DNA of 64,000 nucleotides from assembly GCA_905178155.1 (NCBI GenBank), contig CAJINV010000008.1, positions 2,046,001-2,110,000 on the forward strand. Direction: 5' to 3'. This document shows positions 22,601 through 32,988 of this stretch, piece after piece (positions within the stretch are counted from its first letter, which is position 1; each line of letters starts with the position of its first letter). The position numbers were made by a program, and so were the translations under genes. A model generated the notes under the pieces. It saw nothing but the letters and a program-made list of their open reading frames with translations. It was not told the origin of the DNA and ran no database searches. The DNA is from Amoebophrya sp. A120 (Eukaryota > Sar > Dinophyceae > Syndiniales > Amoebophryaceae).

Positions 22601-25255
22601 ATCCAATCCAGACGCAGACACATGTTTGCTATGCATAACCCCAGCGCGCACCTGTACACCGCCCCCGCGTTCCTCGTGGCAAAACTGATTCAGGAGATTT
22701 TCTTTGACGTGTTCTGTATAACCTGTTCAGGTGTTACAATCTCAAACATTACAATAGAATCTGGAATCTGTGTTGCAAGAAGTGCATTACCTAGCCAGCT
22801 CTCGTAGGATTGCGCATGACAAGCTCTCCTGGAGTCTTAATCCGCATTACAAAAATCTGGCGAAATTTGTATTGCAGAAAGTGGAATGCTGTCCGAGTCT
22901 GTCATGTTCATCATGCAAGACAAACCTCAGATTCTATTGTAACGTTTGAGATTGTAACGTTTGAGCAGGTCATATTCTGCATCAGTCTTTTCTACCTCAT
23001 CCTCTACCACGTCCTGAATCTGCACGCGAGTTTTTTCGTTCTTTTCGTCTCCGGGCTGGGCATATCAAGTGCAAAAATGTCAGGGTCTGGAAGAATGCAT
23101 GTTTGTCATGCTTGTCTGGCGTGGCTCTTAAATCTGTCATGCACGGTTCCCAAGAGCCCCATTTTGCTGTCATGCAGAAACGCAGTTTGTCATGCAGAAT
23201 AGGCAAAACCTAGAAGCTCAACAGCTTGTCATGCTGAGCAAGCATTGTGGCCTCTTCATGACACGCCACCCAGCATCACAAGTTTCCAGACCCAGACATT
23301 TTTACAACCCATAGGGCACCTCCCTGGCCTCGGGGTCGGTGGCGCTGTTCTGCGGCTCCCTGATCAAGACGCCGTCGGTATCGTAAGGAAAAATCCCCCC
23401 TCCCCATATTGAACAGGTATGTTTCTGAAAATTTGTGTTGCTGATTTGAGGCCACAAATCACATTTGTATCGCAAGAAGACAAGGGCAGAAGCTTCCGCC
23501 CCATTATGGCCGCGATTTGTCATGCTGTTGGGCCTAAAGGGGAGCCGTTTTCCATGCTGAACAACTAGGCCCGCGCGCCCCTACGTAGCAGCCTGGGGAT
23601 CTGGTCGCAGTGCCTCTACTCTGCAATACAAAGCTGATTTGTGTAGACAAATCCAGCGTGAGAAATTCCGTTTTGATATGGGGAGGGGGGATTTTTCCTT
23701 GTGATAGTCGGTCGCGGGGATCCTCCAGCCCATGGTGTTCGTGCCCATGCTGTACCTGGCCGGACAAGTGGTGCCGGTCGGGCAGATATCAACTGTAAAA
23801 ATATCTGGGTCTGGAAGAATGCAACTTGTCATGCTATATCTGAAGCATGCAAAAATCTGTGTTGCATGATTACCAAAAGTCGTCCAGTTTTGACCAAGTC
23901 GCGATGGAGTTTCTCATGCAGGATAGGCATTAGAAAGGTCTCGCAGAATCTGTCATGCTAGGTGCGGCATTCCAGACCTCATAGGTCATGGAAAAGCAGC
24001 ATGACAAATCGCGCATTCTTCCAGACCCAGACATTTTTACACTTGATAGCAGATCCACCCGGCGATCCGGTGGACGCGGTACCTGGTCCCTCCGGCGTAT
24101 ATCCTGAGTAAAAACGTACCCACACCAGAGTCAGGATGAGGATTTTGCAACACAAACTTAGGAGTTTTGTGAGTCACGCATGACAAGTTGCGCGATGCAG
24201 TGTAGTGCAGGTTAGCAAGTGCAGCCGCATCACAGATTCATCTGCTCATCCTGTTCACAGCATCACAAATTCCAAAACACGATTGGAAATGGCTCTCATG
24301 GGGATGCGCATTACAAGTCTTCCTGTCTTTGCAAATCTGCATTACAACTCTGGTGTGGGTACGTTTTTACTCAGGATAGCGTACGCCGTCGACTTAGTAT
24401 CCATTGCATATATAATGTCTGGGAGGTCTGAAAGTAGAGTGCAACTTGTGATGCCGGTTTTGCTTTCTGAGAAGATCTTTATTGCCTGAGCAGCCAGAGG
24501 AGTCCAGTTTTTGCTACGCGGAGAAGGCATTTCTCATTCGGGAGAGGCACCATCAGGAGGCTGGTCTCAAAAAGTCTGTGATGTTGCTGGAGCATACAAC
24601 ATCACAGAGATCCTGTTCCTGGGTCATGTAAGTAAAATATGGATATGCATGACAACCGTTGCACTTATTTTCCAGACCCAGACAAATTTGCATTTGATAC
24701 TCAGTGGCCACCGACAATTTCCGCGGGCTTATCAAAAGGAAAAATCCCCCCGCCCCATATCGAAAAGGTATGTTTCCGAAAATTTGTGTTGCTGATTTGA
24801 GGCCACAAATCACATTTGTCTTGCATGAAGACAAGGGCAGAAGCTTCCGCCCCATTATGGAAGCCATTTGTCATGCTGTTGGGCCTAAAACTGAGCCGCT
24901 TGCCATGCTGAACAACTAGACCCATACGCGCCTACCTAGCTTGGGGATCTGGCCGCAGTGCCTCTCTGCAATACAAACCTGATCTGTGTACACAAATCCA
25001 GCATTAGAAATTCCGTTTGGATATGGGGAGGGGGGATTTTTCCTTACGATAGGGCTGGAACAGTTGGCGCGGGAGTACGTGCGGGATTTTCCGCAGGAGA
25101 CGCTGGTGACCGACACGGTCAGCCACGCGCTTTCCATCCCCGACCGCTTTGGGCTGGGCTACGGATTTGACATACTCATGCTGAGCCTCATTTTCCTCGT
25201 GTTCCGCGCCCTCGCAGTCGTCGGCCTGCACTTCAATGGCAGGTATCTGTCCTAG
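19684..25255 (+). CDS. ABCG-type half-transporter, ten exons
   Basis: ATP-driven exporter subunit of the G (white/eye-pigment) type: an N-terminal nucleotide-binding domain followed by six membrane spans, about 987 residues. The longer length comes from large hydrophilic insertions in the nucleotide-binding domain. Visible motifs: Walker A GFSGAGKST, Q-loop region IGFVPQDDGLF, signature VSGGERKRV, Walker B VLFLDEPTSGLD, H-loop VIHQPS. The membrane part has WMLWQREFVTFYRNR, YIREH, WTRYLVPPAY and a C-terminal span ending HFNGRYLS. Exons: 19684-20005, 20273-22338, 22643-22716, 22980-23062, 23319-23378, 23712-23786, 24054-24100, 24384-24397, 24705-24729, 25057-25255. All nine gaps are introners. 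Every join keeps frame except exon 6 to 7, which needs one base removed. Two micro-exons are 14 and 25 nt. The transported substrate cannot be inferred. Confidence 0.93.
20006..20267 (+). mobile_element. Introner-like element A3
   Basis: The terminal repeats are identical for 31 bp: TATCAAATGTAAAAATGTCT then GGGTCTGGAAG, and the exact reverse complement at the right end. Perfect duplication CCCCG at 20001-20005 and 20268-20272. Interrupts the ABC domain between Walker A and the Q-loop. Confidence 0.95.
22339..22637 (+). mobile_element. Introner-like element A4 (diverged)
   Basis: Left TATGCTTCGCAAATAT, later TGTCTGGGTCTGG; right CCAGACGCAGACACATG then TTTGCTATGCATA. Flanks AGCAC and ACCCC (3/5). 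In-frame excision joins Y-I-R-E-H to S-A-H-L-Y. Confidence 0.8.
22717..22974 (+). mobile_element. Introner-like element E1
   Basis: Different terminal sequence: left TATAACCTGTTCAGGTGTTA, right in reverse complement TATGACCTGCTCAAACGTTA. The similarity runs about 47 bp and includes a short tandem motif (GTTACAATCTCAAAC repeated). Perfect duplication TTCTG at 22712-22716 and 22975-22979. Excised in frame within the first membrane spans. Confidence 0.88.
23063..23313 (+). mobile_element. Introner-like element A5
   Basis: Left TATCAAGTGCAAAAATGTCA then GGGTCTGGAAG; right CCAGACCCAGACATTTTTAC then AACCCATA. Perfect duplication GGGCA at 23058-23062 and 23314-23318. Confidence 0.92.
23379..23706 (+). 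mobile_element. Introner-like element C2
   Basis: Left TATCGTAAGGAAAAATCCCC then CCTCCCCATAT; right ATATGGGGAGGGGGGA then TTTTTCCTTGTGATA. Perfect duplication GTCGG at 23374-23378 and 23707-23711. Its interior is clearly similar to that of element C3. Confidence 0.93.
23787..24048 (+). mobile_element. Introner-like element A6
   Basis: Nearly identical to A3 in ends and interior. Perfect duplication GCAGA at 23782-23786 and 24049-24053. Repeat-precise excision leaves one extra base in the transporter frame (run of four C at 24058-24061). Confidence 0.93.
24101..24378 (+). mobile_element. Introner-like element B5
   Basis: Left TATCCTGAGTAAAAACGTAC then CCACACCAGAG; right CTCTGGTGTGGGTACG then TTTTTACTCAGGATA, an exact inverted match. 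Perfect duplication GCGTA at 24096-24100 and 24379-24383. Confidence 0.94.
24398..24699 (+). mobile_element. Introner-like element A7
   Basis: Left TATCCATTGCATATATAATG then TCTGGGAGGTCTG; right CCAGACCCAGACAAATTTGC then ATTTGATA. Duplication CTTAG/CTCAG (4/5). Separated from B5 by only a 14-nt exon (plus one duplication copy). Confidence 0.85.
24730..25051 (+). mobile_element. Introner-like element C3
   Basis: Left TATCAAAAGGAAAAATCCCC then CCGCCCC; right GGGGAGGGGGGATTTTTCC then TTACGATA. Perfect duplication GGGCT at 24725-24729 and 25052-25056. Confidence 0.93.
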
Positions 25256-25873
25256 TTGGTGCTCTACTCGGAGGCAGCTGGTGCGGACGCGAAGAGTAAG
25301 CAGCACGGACATGATCATTTGTTGAAGCTGGAGCAGTACTTAGTAGATACACAAGTAGTTTCATCGATTCATTTTCCGTGTGTGAAGATTTAGAGATAAG
25401 CACCAGATTCGACAGTTTTTTCCTTATCTTGAGTTTTGGGGTTTTGTTTGCAGGAGAAAGTGAATGCTTCAGAAAGAAGGGTCTCGAACTGCAGGAAAAG
25501 CGTGGCCCAATTTATTGTTTTTCTCAAAATAAATGGAAGAAGAAAGTCTCTGCCGTAGTGCAATAAATTTTCCCTTCCACAACCATCTTTGAGTATGGTT
25601 AGCAAGCCTTTCTGGTTCCCCTGGGGTTAGGGAGGCTCGCATGCCAAGCAGTTCTCCCAGTACTAGTGTTTCGAAGAGCGTCTGTGCTGGTCTAAAATCC
25701 TGTCTGAAGCGTATCATTTTTACACCGAATTTCACATGCGCGGCGTTGTTTCTGTTCTCTTAATATTTCGTGTGCCATTCGTATAATGGAATGCGACGCC
25801 GCGCGACTGGAATACAGAAGGCGGAAATTAGAAAAAGCACCTGCAAGAAAAACATACTATACGTATACACACC
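25256..25873. other. Intergenic region
   Basis: About 620 bp of spacer and UTR between the transporter stop and the hydrolase start. No conserved coding, RNA gene or introner termini seen. Confidence 0.4.
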
Positions 25874-27868
25874 ATGCGGTTCTTGTCGTTTCACTTTCAT
25901 GTCAACTACCGGTTCTTGCACGCGGTGAGTTTATTTCTGGCCATCCAGCAGGCGCACTCCGCTGCACCGCGAACGCGTAGCGTTCTTCGGCAGGAGGCCA
26001 GCAGTGTCTTTGACAGCGACGTTGCAGCCCAGGAGGATGTCGCTCGACCCAGTCTCACTGCCTCCGGCCGCTTGAATCTCTCATCTGGACGCCTGAAACT
26101 CGAGCAAGGGGAGGGAGGCGTGTCGCGTCCTGCGATCGCTAGTTGCGCGCTGGCGCGGGCTGATCGCGGCTCGGCACTGCAACGTTTGAGAGCCCCCGAC
26201 CTTGATGAGGAGTTCGAAGATACCTGGAAGGACAACGTTGGAACTACAAAGCACCACGCGTTGCTGATTGCGCGAGGAAAATCGATGGCGGACATACGGT
26301 CCGGTGCAGAGGACGATCAGGACCACGCGGAAGGCGGCGAGGACGTTTTTTCAGAGGAACGAACAAGCTTTTTTCCGGAAGAAACGACCGATTGCCAGAG
26401 TACCTGCAGCGAAGCGAGTGAAGCTGCAGAAGGTCAAGGCTCGTGTTCGCAGTTTTTCCGGGATCAAAGGAAGGGCTGCAACAAAGCGATGCTTGCACTA
26501 TCCAAGGCAGCCTTCGTGCTGTCGCTTCTGGGCGGCGGCGCAGTATCGCTTGGATACGTTTCGAGAAGTTCTTCCCATGTTGACGACTTTATCTCCGGAG
26601 TCAATTCCGCAGAAGCGCCGGATAAAAATTTTTCCGCGGCTGGTAGCGGTTCAGCAAGCACAAGGGGAGAGGCCGTAGAACGTACCGCGACAATCCTCGC
26701 CTTGGGGGACAGCATTACGGAGGGGTTCTGGCTCGACCCCGCCACGGGCGGCGTACCGGAGAAGTGGTGTTTGGCGGAGGCTCTTTGGGTCAACCGACTG
26801 GCGAGAAAGCTGAACATGGGAGCGGGTACCAAACCTCTTGAGAAGCCGCGGCGGCCGCTGCCGTCGGATCATGCGGCTGGAGAGGAGCCGCGCCATGGAT
26901 TTGCACCTTGGAACGGGAGGGAAAACGCCCAAGAAAATTTCTTTCAGGTTTGCAACGCGGGGAACTCTGGCGGGCTTTCGACGATCCTGACCGGGCGCGC
27001 ACCTACCGGGGGGATCGCACCAAAGAACGCCAGCCCGCACGCCACACTGGTGAAGCAGCTGGGAAAAAACAAGACCGGAACAACTCGGGTCGCCGGCCGT
27101 GTCAGTGCAAGGTCGATGACGAGTCAAAACAAAAGCAGCCTGCTAGAGCAGATCCTCGCGACCTTCATTGCGAGAAAGAAGAACGAGGGGGATCAAGACG
27201 ACGACTACATTTTCTATCTCACCGTACTGTTTTTCGGGACCAACGAAGTGAACGGCAGCTTTCACCCGGACGCGCCGAACAAAAACTGGTTTTCACGAAA
27301 GAAGGATACGCGGGACCTGATTGACAACATGAAGTACATCATCGGGAAAGTTACCCCCTTGTCCAAGTACTTCGTTCTAGTTTTCCCCTATTCGCCAAAG
27401 CCCGCGTGGATCAACAACGTCCAGCTTGCCTGGCCAGACGGTCGGGACAAAAACTTCGCACGATACAAGACGGAACTGAGGGACTTCGTGAAGCACAAAG
27501 TAGACAACGGTCGCTGCATAGATTTGGCCGAGGACAGTGTGCCACTGAGGACGACTCCTACGGCGCATAGTAGCGAAGTAACCTCCACCCAGGAGGCTGT
27601 GACTGCGCTGGGCCCCCCTGCTCCTGCATCTCCTGCAGGTGTTCTTTCGTCTTCTTCCAGCCTGGCAAAGCCGTTGCCTAACTTTGCAGCTTTTGCAAAA
27701 GACCTGCTTCATCCGAACGCCCTTGGGCACAAAATCATCGGCGAACTGGTTTACGGGGCGTTGGAACAGCTCGTAAAGCAGCGGCACGTGAAGAAAACGA
27801 AACGTCACAAGGTCTTGTTGCGCGGCAAGAAGTCAGCGCAGTCAGAAATGCGAGAAGTCGTGATATGA
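25874..27868 (+). CDS. SGNH/GDSL-family hydrolase, membrane-anchored, single exon
   Basis: Likely esterase or lipase of the SGNH fold in the secretory system, 664 residues, no introns. The start ATG 25874 is followed by a signal-like hydrophobic stretch (LHAVSLFLAIQQAHS). A second hydrophobic segment, AAFVLSLLGGGAVSLGYV, lies near residue 217. The catalytic blocks follow in family order: block I ILALGDSITEGF (nucleophile Ser, ~residue 277), block II glycine in CNAGNSGG, block III FFGTNEVNG (oxyanion Asn), and block V KDLLHPNALGH (Asp and His, ~residue 617-623). Acidic and Ser-rich insertions lengthen the N-terminal half and the loops between blocks. All catalytic residues are present, so it should be active. 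The substrate is unknown. Confidence 0.9.
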   Translation: MRFLSFHFHVNYRFLHAVSLFLAIQQAHSAAPRTRSVLRQEASSVFDSDVAAQEDVARPSLTASGRLNLSSGRLKLEQGEGGVSRPAIASCALARADRGSALQRLRAPDLDEEFEDTWKDNVGTTKHHALLIARGKSMADIRSGAEDDQDHAEGGEDVFSEERTSFFPEETTDCQSTCSEASEAAEGQGSCSQFFRDQRKGCNKAMLALSKAAFVLSLLGGGAVSLGYVSRSSSHVDDFISGVNSAEAPDKNFSAAGSGSASTRGEAVERTATILALGDSITEGFWLDPATGGVPEKWCLAEALWVNRLARKLNMGAGTKPLEKPRRPLPSDHAAGEEPRHGFAPWNGRENAQENFFQVCNAGNSGGLSTILTGRAPTGGIAPKNASPHATLVKQLGKNKTGTTRVAGRVSARSMTSQNKSSLLEQILATFIARKKNEGDQDDDYIFYLTVLFFGTNEVNGSFHPDAPNKNWFSRKKDTRDLIDNMKYIIGKVTPLSKYFVLVFPYSPKPAWINNVQLAWPDGRDKNFARYKTELRDFVKHKVDNGRCIDLAEDSVPLRTTPTAHSSEVTSTQEAVTALGPPAPASPAGVLSSSSSLAKPLPNFAAFAKDLLHPNALGHKIIGELVYGALEQLVKQRHVKKTKRHKVLLRGKKSAQSEMREVVI

Positions 27869-28617
27869 AGAGAGGGTGATCGTGTTTCAATTTTTTCTGT
27901 TCTCGTAGCTACAGCAGTAATCTCGAGTTTGCGAACTGTAAAGACAATGAATCTGTTTTATTTTGCCGAAAAATTTTTGAAGGAATTCTGGTTGTTGAAG
28001 TGATTTGAAAACTACATGGAAGCGCACGTGGTCGACTCGCTGCAACGACTACTTGCATACCTAAAGGATACGATACTGTTTTGCTCACGGGCCATCAGCC
28101 TTGCCTTCGCATAAGCCTTATTCTGCAGATGCGCATTTCTTTTTGACTTTTTGACTTTCTGTTTCTGGCTGTTTTTGAACTGAAGCTGCACAACCACTAC
28201 CGCAGACGACCAGGATGATGACATTTTCGGGTGAGTCTGCCGCATGTGATGTCGCATGTGAGGACACCGGAAATATACATGCAAAGCATAGGGCGTTGAC
28301 ACATGTTCGATTAAAGTATCTACCCCTGCGACTGGGAAGGGTCCTCAAGTAGAGTTGGAGCGGGGGTCTATCACGACAGACAAGATGTTGTCACAAAACC
28401 CGAGCTGTGGAGCGACACTGAACTACAAAGTAGGCGCTGAGCACAACTGTGTCATGAGTTACGGTCCTCGTTCTTGAGTGATTAAGTGAACTCTTCTGAA
28501 TGATTGTAATGAAGCTACTATGTCAATTGTTTTATGCGTTTCTTTACTAAAAACTTTTTCGCGTCGAGCTCGAGGCAGACTTGAGGTATTGCGTTACCAC
28601 GCATCGTAGCGTCCATT
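27869..28617. other. Intergenic region
   Basis: About 750 bp. A 30-codon open frame at 28385-28477 has no support. A/T-rich runs consistent with UTR. Nothing else recognised. Confidence 0.4.
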
Positions 28618-29473
28618 ATGTCGACCGAAGCAGTCGTGCCGGCGCCGGCCGCTGAAATTCTGCCGGAAGAAGCGGAGGGGGCTGTGGTCCCAGAAACCGC
28701 GGCGCCGGTAGAATTGCCCGTAGAGGAACCATTGGCAGCCGTAGAGCCCGTTGAGGAGGAAGGTAGAAGTCTAGGATTCCGCATTTTAGTGCATGTGTAG
28801 AAGGACGACTGTTTCAAACCTAGACCGGAACTGAAGGCTAGTTGATGCCGATAATCAATTTATCCGTTCGACGATCTTGGCTTGCTCTTGCTCTTGGTTC
28901 TCGTTGTCGTTTGCTTTTCCATTGAGTGAGTGTGAGAATTTCAAGCAGTAGCAACGTATATTAATTTCTACCCTTCATTTCTGTCCACAACAGCTGCCTA
29001 CGTACAGCCGGCCGCGATGGAAGAGACCGTTTTGCAACCGTTACTCCGGAACCCGGTGTTGCAGCCCCTCCCGATGCCGACGTCGTTCGGGCTCCAGATG
29101 CCGACTATTGGTTTCCAGCAATACCAATTTCAAACGCAGGCAGGGCCGTTCTTGCAGGGGAGCGAATCCCTCGGCGTTTTGCCGGCAGGTACAAAGCATG
29201 TGCTTACTGTGTTGCACTGCTGTAGTGGTCTCTGTTCGTGTTGTACTTTGCAAACGCAAGGAAGTTTTCCTTTATTGTCCTTCATAAATAAAACGATTTG
29301 AAGGTGGCAATGGATTCCAGTTTTTTCCGGACCCAAAAGAGGCGCAAGTCGGGATCAGAGAACCTACTTCCCCATTGAACTACTCGCTGACGGTCACTAC
29401 GCGGGATGCCGGGTTAACTCGCAAGAAGAAGTTGGAGCGCAAGTGGTGTTCTTGTTTCTGGGGGTTGGGATAG
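28618..29473 (+). CDS. Small FGLQMPxIGFQ-motif protein, paralogue 1
   Basis: About 169 residues from three exons, 28618-28762, 28994-29188 and 29304-29473, with ordinary GT-AG introns; the lengths sum to whole codons. The N-terminus is Pro/Glu/Ala/Val rich and acidic. The middle has the motif FGLQMPTIGFQ in a Gln/Pro-rich context, and the C-terminus is basic with paired cysteines (KKKLERKWCSCFWGLG). The gene at 34179-34939 shares the motif, the intron pattern and a KWCxCF tail, so the two are paralogues. The Cys pair after a basic stretch could be lipid-modified and tether the protein to a membrane; that is inference. I do not recognise the family. Confidence 0.65.
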
Positions 29474-31411
29474 ATGTGCATGTGCTTCGCCACGGGAAGA
29501 TAGAGGGTGGCTTACCTCGTGTGGGAACTACGCAATTAATTGTCTCATCGTAGCTGCATGAAAGGGATGAAAGCAAGTCATAAAAGCCTTCGATATGATC
29601 CATGATGTTTGTGTTTCAGATCAGTCTTCCTCGACGTTATCGCGAGGGCTCAAAAATCTGTGAGAAACTACAAGGGTCATGATATGAGCAAAGCACTGTT
29701 GTTAGAAAGTCAAATTCTACAGGAAATAATTAACATGTATTTTCCACCTCTCAGGACCAGAGGGCAGAGGCAGTGAAACATCCAAATTTATGCTGCCTGT
29801 ATCGGCCTGAGGAATCAAAAAATCTTCCGCTTCAAGTTAAGCTACACCTATTGGGAGTAGTGTGCGTCAGAGCAGAAAATATAAAGATGACCATGTACCA
29901 TAGGCGTGAACATACGTTTTTGGCGACTTACAAACTTGCGAAAAGTCAGTGAATAGAAGACAAGACGAATAATAAATGTAAAGAGATGATAGTGGGATAA
30001 AGTCAAAGACATATCTGGGGATGACTACGAATTCGTAACTATGTGCTTACCTAAGCTGAAGCTAAGTGTCAGGGCGCCGACACAGGGCACGTAGCCGGAC
30101 TCCGATTCTTTTTTTTAGATTTTTTAGAGTCACGCCTTGCAGCTAGTACAAACAAAGACGGACCGGTTGGCCTGACCCATGCATCTGTTTATGCCGTCGA
30201 TATGAGAAGCGACTCACGAGCTGGATCCTTCACACGATTTTCCTTGCTGAAGCTGCGGCTTACCAGTAAGAATCGGCAAGAACCCTACTTTCTGGGACTT
30301 CTACAGCCCCTTGGTCCTCACACGTTTGTACTTGACTTACACTTGCCGGTTGACAATTGCAATTTGCCTACAAAACTATATGATTTGAGCGTGGCAGCTC
30401 GCGCTCGTCCAGCCTGTGCCTGTCCAGACACAACATCAGTGCGTCCAAGCTTCAATTTTAGGCTGAGCGCAAAAAAATGAAAATTGTGCATATAATGCTT
30501 TGCAGGCGCCGCTTCCATTATGGCCACGCCTACTGGCCACGCCAACACGAAATGATTTGGTTAATGCTAGCCTTTTTACGGATATAAAAATAATCTAAAA
30601 GAATAAGAAATTGAAAGGCCGCGGATGGACCAGTACCGCGAATGAAAGGACGCCTGTGTGTCGTGTTTGGTTCATGTGCGAAATTGTCTTCCGTTGAACA
30701 CTGATACACGAGGGATCAATAAGATCCTCGTCAGCGTCGCGATGATTACTTACGCACCGGTATAGTTTATCTACTTTCCTCAGGAACTTTGCAGTTTACC
30801 CATGCTTGACACCTGGCGTCCATTTTCCCTCGTAGTTCGCAAAGTCGTGAATTCTTTCTACTTCCGTCGATAGAAGCGTATGCGTAATTGGGAGTAAAAC
30901 GACGTATGATCATGTTACTTGTCGTAATAGCTGTCGTGCTGGAACGGTCCATTATGGCATGTACGCGAAGGCGAAGCCTGATTCTGATAGAAGAATTAGC
31001 CGTGAGGACTGCTCGTCTCGGAATCGTGTTTCCAAGTTCTCTCGTTTTCCCAACCCCTCGGAAAAACCTGATCGGTGCTCATAAAGAGCCGAAGGAACTC
31101 GTTTATGTCGACAAAAGTTTGATGAATTAGCTTCCGTATCACAGGTTTGCAGGGATCGATTCTTTGTGTACTTTTCTGGGTTCGTATGTTGATACGTATT
31201 TACTCGTAGTTTTTTGCTCGTTGACGATTTTGCAGAGGTGCAGTCATTACTTGCCACCTTCGCCGGGTCTTGCGGGCAGGGAAGAAACCGCATGAATAAA
31301 ACGGGAGTAGTTGTTCTCCTTCCTACTTTTGGTTTTGGAACATCAAGTGTTTAAGTTTATACTTCATCAATCAACCTTTACAGTGTTTTTTTGAAAACGT
31401 AGACCAGCAAA
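29474..31411. other. Long intergenic region
   Basis: About 1.9 kb. Short open frames at 30202-30480 and 30888-31130 on + and 30952-31293 on - carry no recognisable features and have no splice partners I could identify. No introner termini. Confidence 0.4.
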
Positions 31412-32988
31412 ATGGCCCCGGAGATCAGCGCCAAGGAGGCGCTGTTCCCGGTGGACGGGCCGGGTATGGCTTTGCGGCAGGACGGCATGTCCCTGGACAC
31501 GGTGGACGGGCCCGGAAGGTCGAAACCGTACTACGCAACCCGAAATTTGCTCACCTTGACGTCCGTTCACGAACCAAAAAAACCCCTCTTCGCGCCATTA
31601 AAGGAACCAATCTCCTATCAAAAAACTTACTACCCGAACCCGGTATAGAAGTACCTTAGTTTTTTTTCGGCAGGGTGTCTTTTTACTTAAATACATTTCA
31701 CGTTCCGCCACTGCAGCTCACGTGCCTGCAAAAAAAAAAAGAACAAATCTGTCAAGTAATGAACTACACTTCTCCGACTAGGTACGAAGACCTCGCGATT
31801 TGAGTCTGTGCGTCGCGGATATCGCGTATGCGCAGCCGGCATTGGTGGAAACGAGTGGACGGCACACAAATCCATTGCAGCCGCAGTATCAGTTTCTCGG
31901 CGCGACACAAGTAAAGCCCGTGGAGCCATACGTCGCGAGATTTGGAGGCAACGTATTCATTCATCGATACCTTTTTTCGAGTGGTGCGCTTCATCTCTGT
32001 CTTGAATTTTTATGTACGTCATGATGACATTTTCAGCGCATGTTTATCGTTCTATGTCACCGGCGCCTTGTACAGTTTCTTTGTTCACATGGACATGTTC
32101 ACGACGTCACTGACTAACAGTTTATCCTCGAGACTCGGGACATCGAGGGAGCTGCACCGAAGCGCATGATTCCCGATCGCAACTACGTGCGGCACAATAC
32201 GGACTGCAGTGACATCGCCTACGCCACGCCAAATTACTTCGGCCGACATGTCAAGCCAAGCACATTTATAGGACATCGAAAATACCCTTATGAAGAGCCG
32301 CCAGGTATGAAAATTTGCAGACAGCCTTGTTCTGCCAGCCAATGGAACGGGTTCGAGTTCTACTTCTTTCATTTTCTTTTTTTACCCTTCTCGGTGCGAA
32401 GCGGATCGTGTCTTTCTCGTTTTTGCTTTTTTACAATCTCACTCGAAATGAAAAAAAGTCCGTCCGCGCGACTTCCGCGAAACGAATCCTCTGGATCCAG
32501 AATACCGGATGTCGCAGCAGCCGCCCCAGGTGAGGTCGCAAGTGACCGACGCGAATCCGGGCGCTGGTGTCCCGAACCTCCCCTCGCCGGTGAATCTTGG
32601 GAAGTACATCCCCGGTTCAAAACCGCGCAAGTTGCAGTGGAGCAACAGCGAGCCCCAGTTTTCCCTGCTTTCCCAGGACATCGCCGGGGCGGCGCCGCAG
32701 CGCTACGTGGGCGAGTTGCCGTTCAATCTGTACGAAGCGCGGACCATGCGCAGCAAACCGGTGCTGAATACGGTGAGCCACGACATTCCGGGGGCGCAGG
32801 TCGGCACATTGAAGACCGGCGTCGTGTCGACGCGCAACACGAATCCGCTGATCCCCAGCTACGTCTTCCTGGACGGAAAGCTGTCGCCGTGGGACGCGCA
32901 AAAAAGTCCGGCCAGCATCGGCGGGCACGTTTCGGCACACGTGCCGGAGCTGCACGTGCGACCAAATGCCGCACCTGGAACGATGTGA
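31412..32988 (+). CDS. DIxGA-repeat protein, probably cytoskeletal or flagellar
   Basis: 343 residues in four exons, 31412-31642, 31782-31910, 32121-32304 and 32501-32988, all with GT-AG introns and exact frame. The protein repeats a pattern of D-I-x-[GY]-A-x-x followed by R/N-x-TNPLxPxY: ADIAYAQP with HTNPLQPQYQF, TRDIEGAAPKR, SDIAYATPNYF, and SHDIPGAQVG with NTNPLIPSYVFLDG. I have seen similar DI-GA-P and NPL-P-Y repeats in uncharacterised proteins of flagellate and ciliate protists, so a cytoskeletal or axonemal role is a guess from memory. Start AAAATGGCC is a strong context. No membrane segment or signal peptide. It lies between the two FGLQMP paralogues, which also have only canonical introns. 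Confidence 0.75.
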
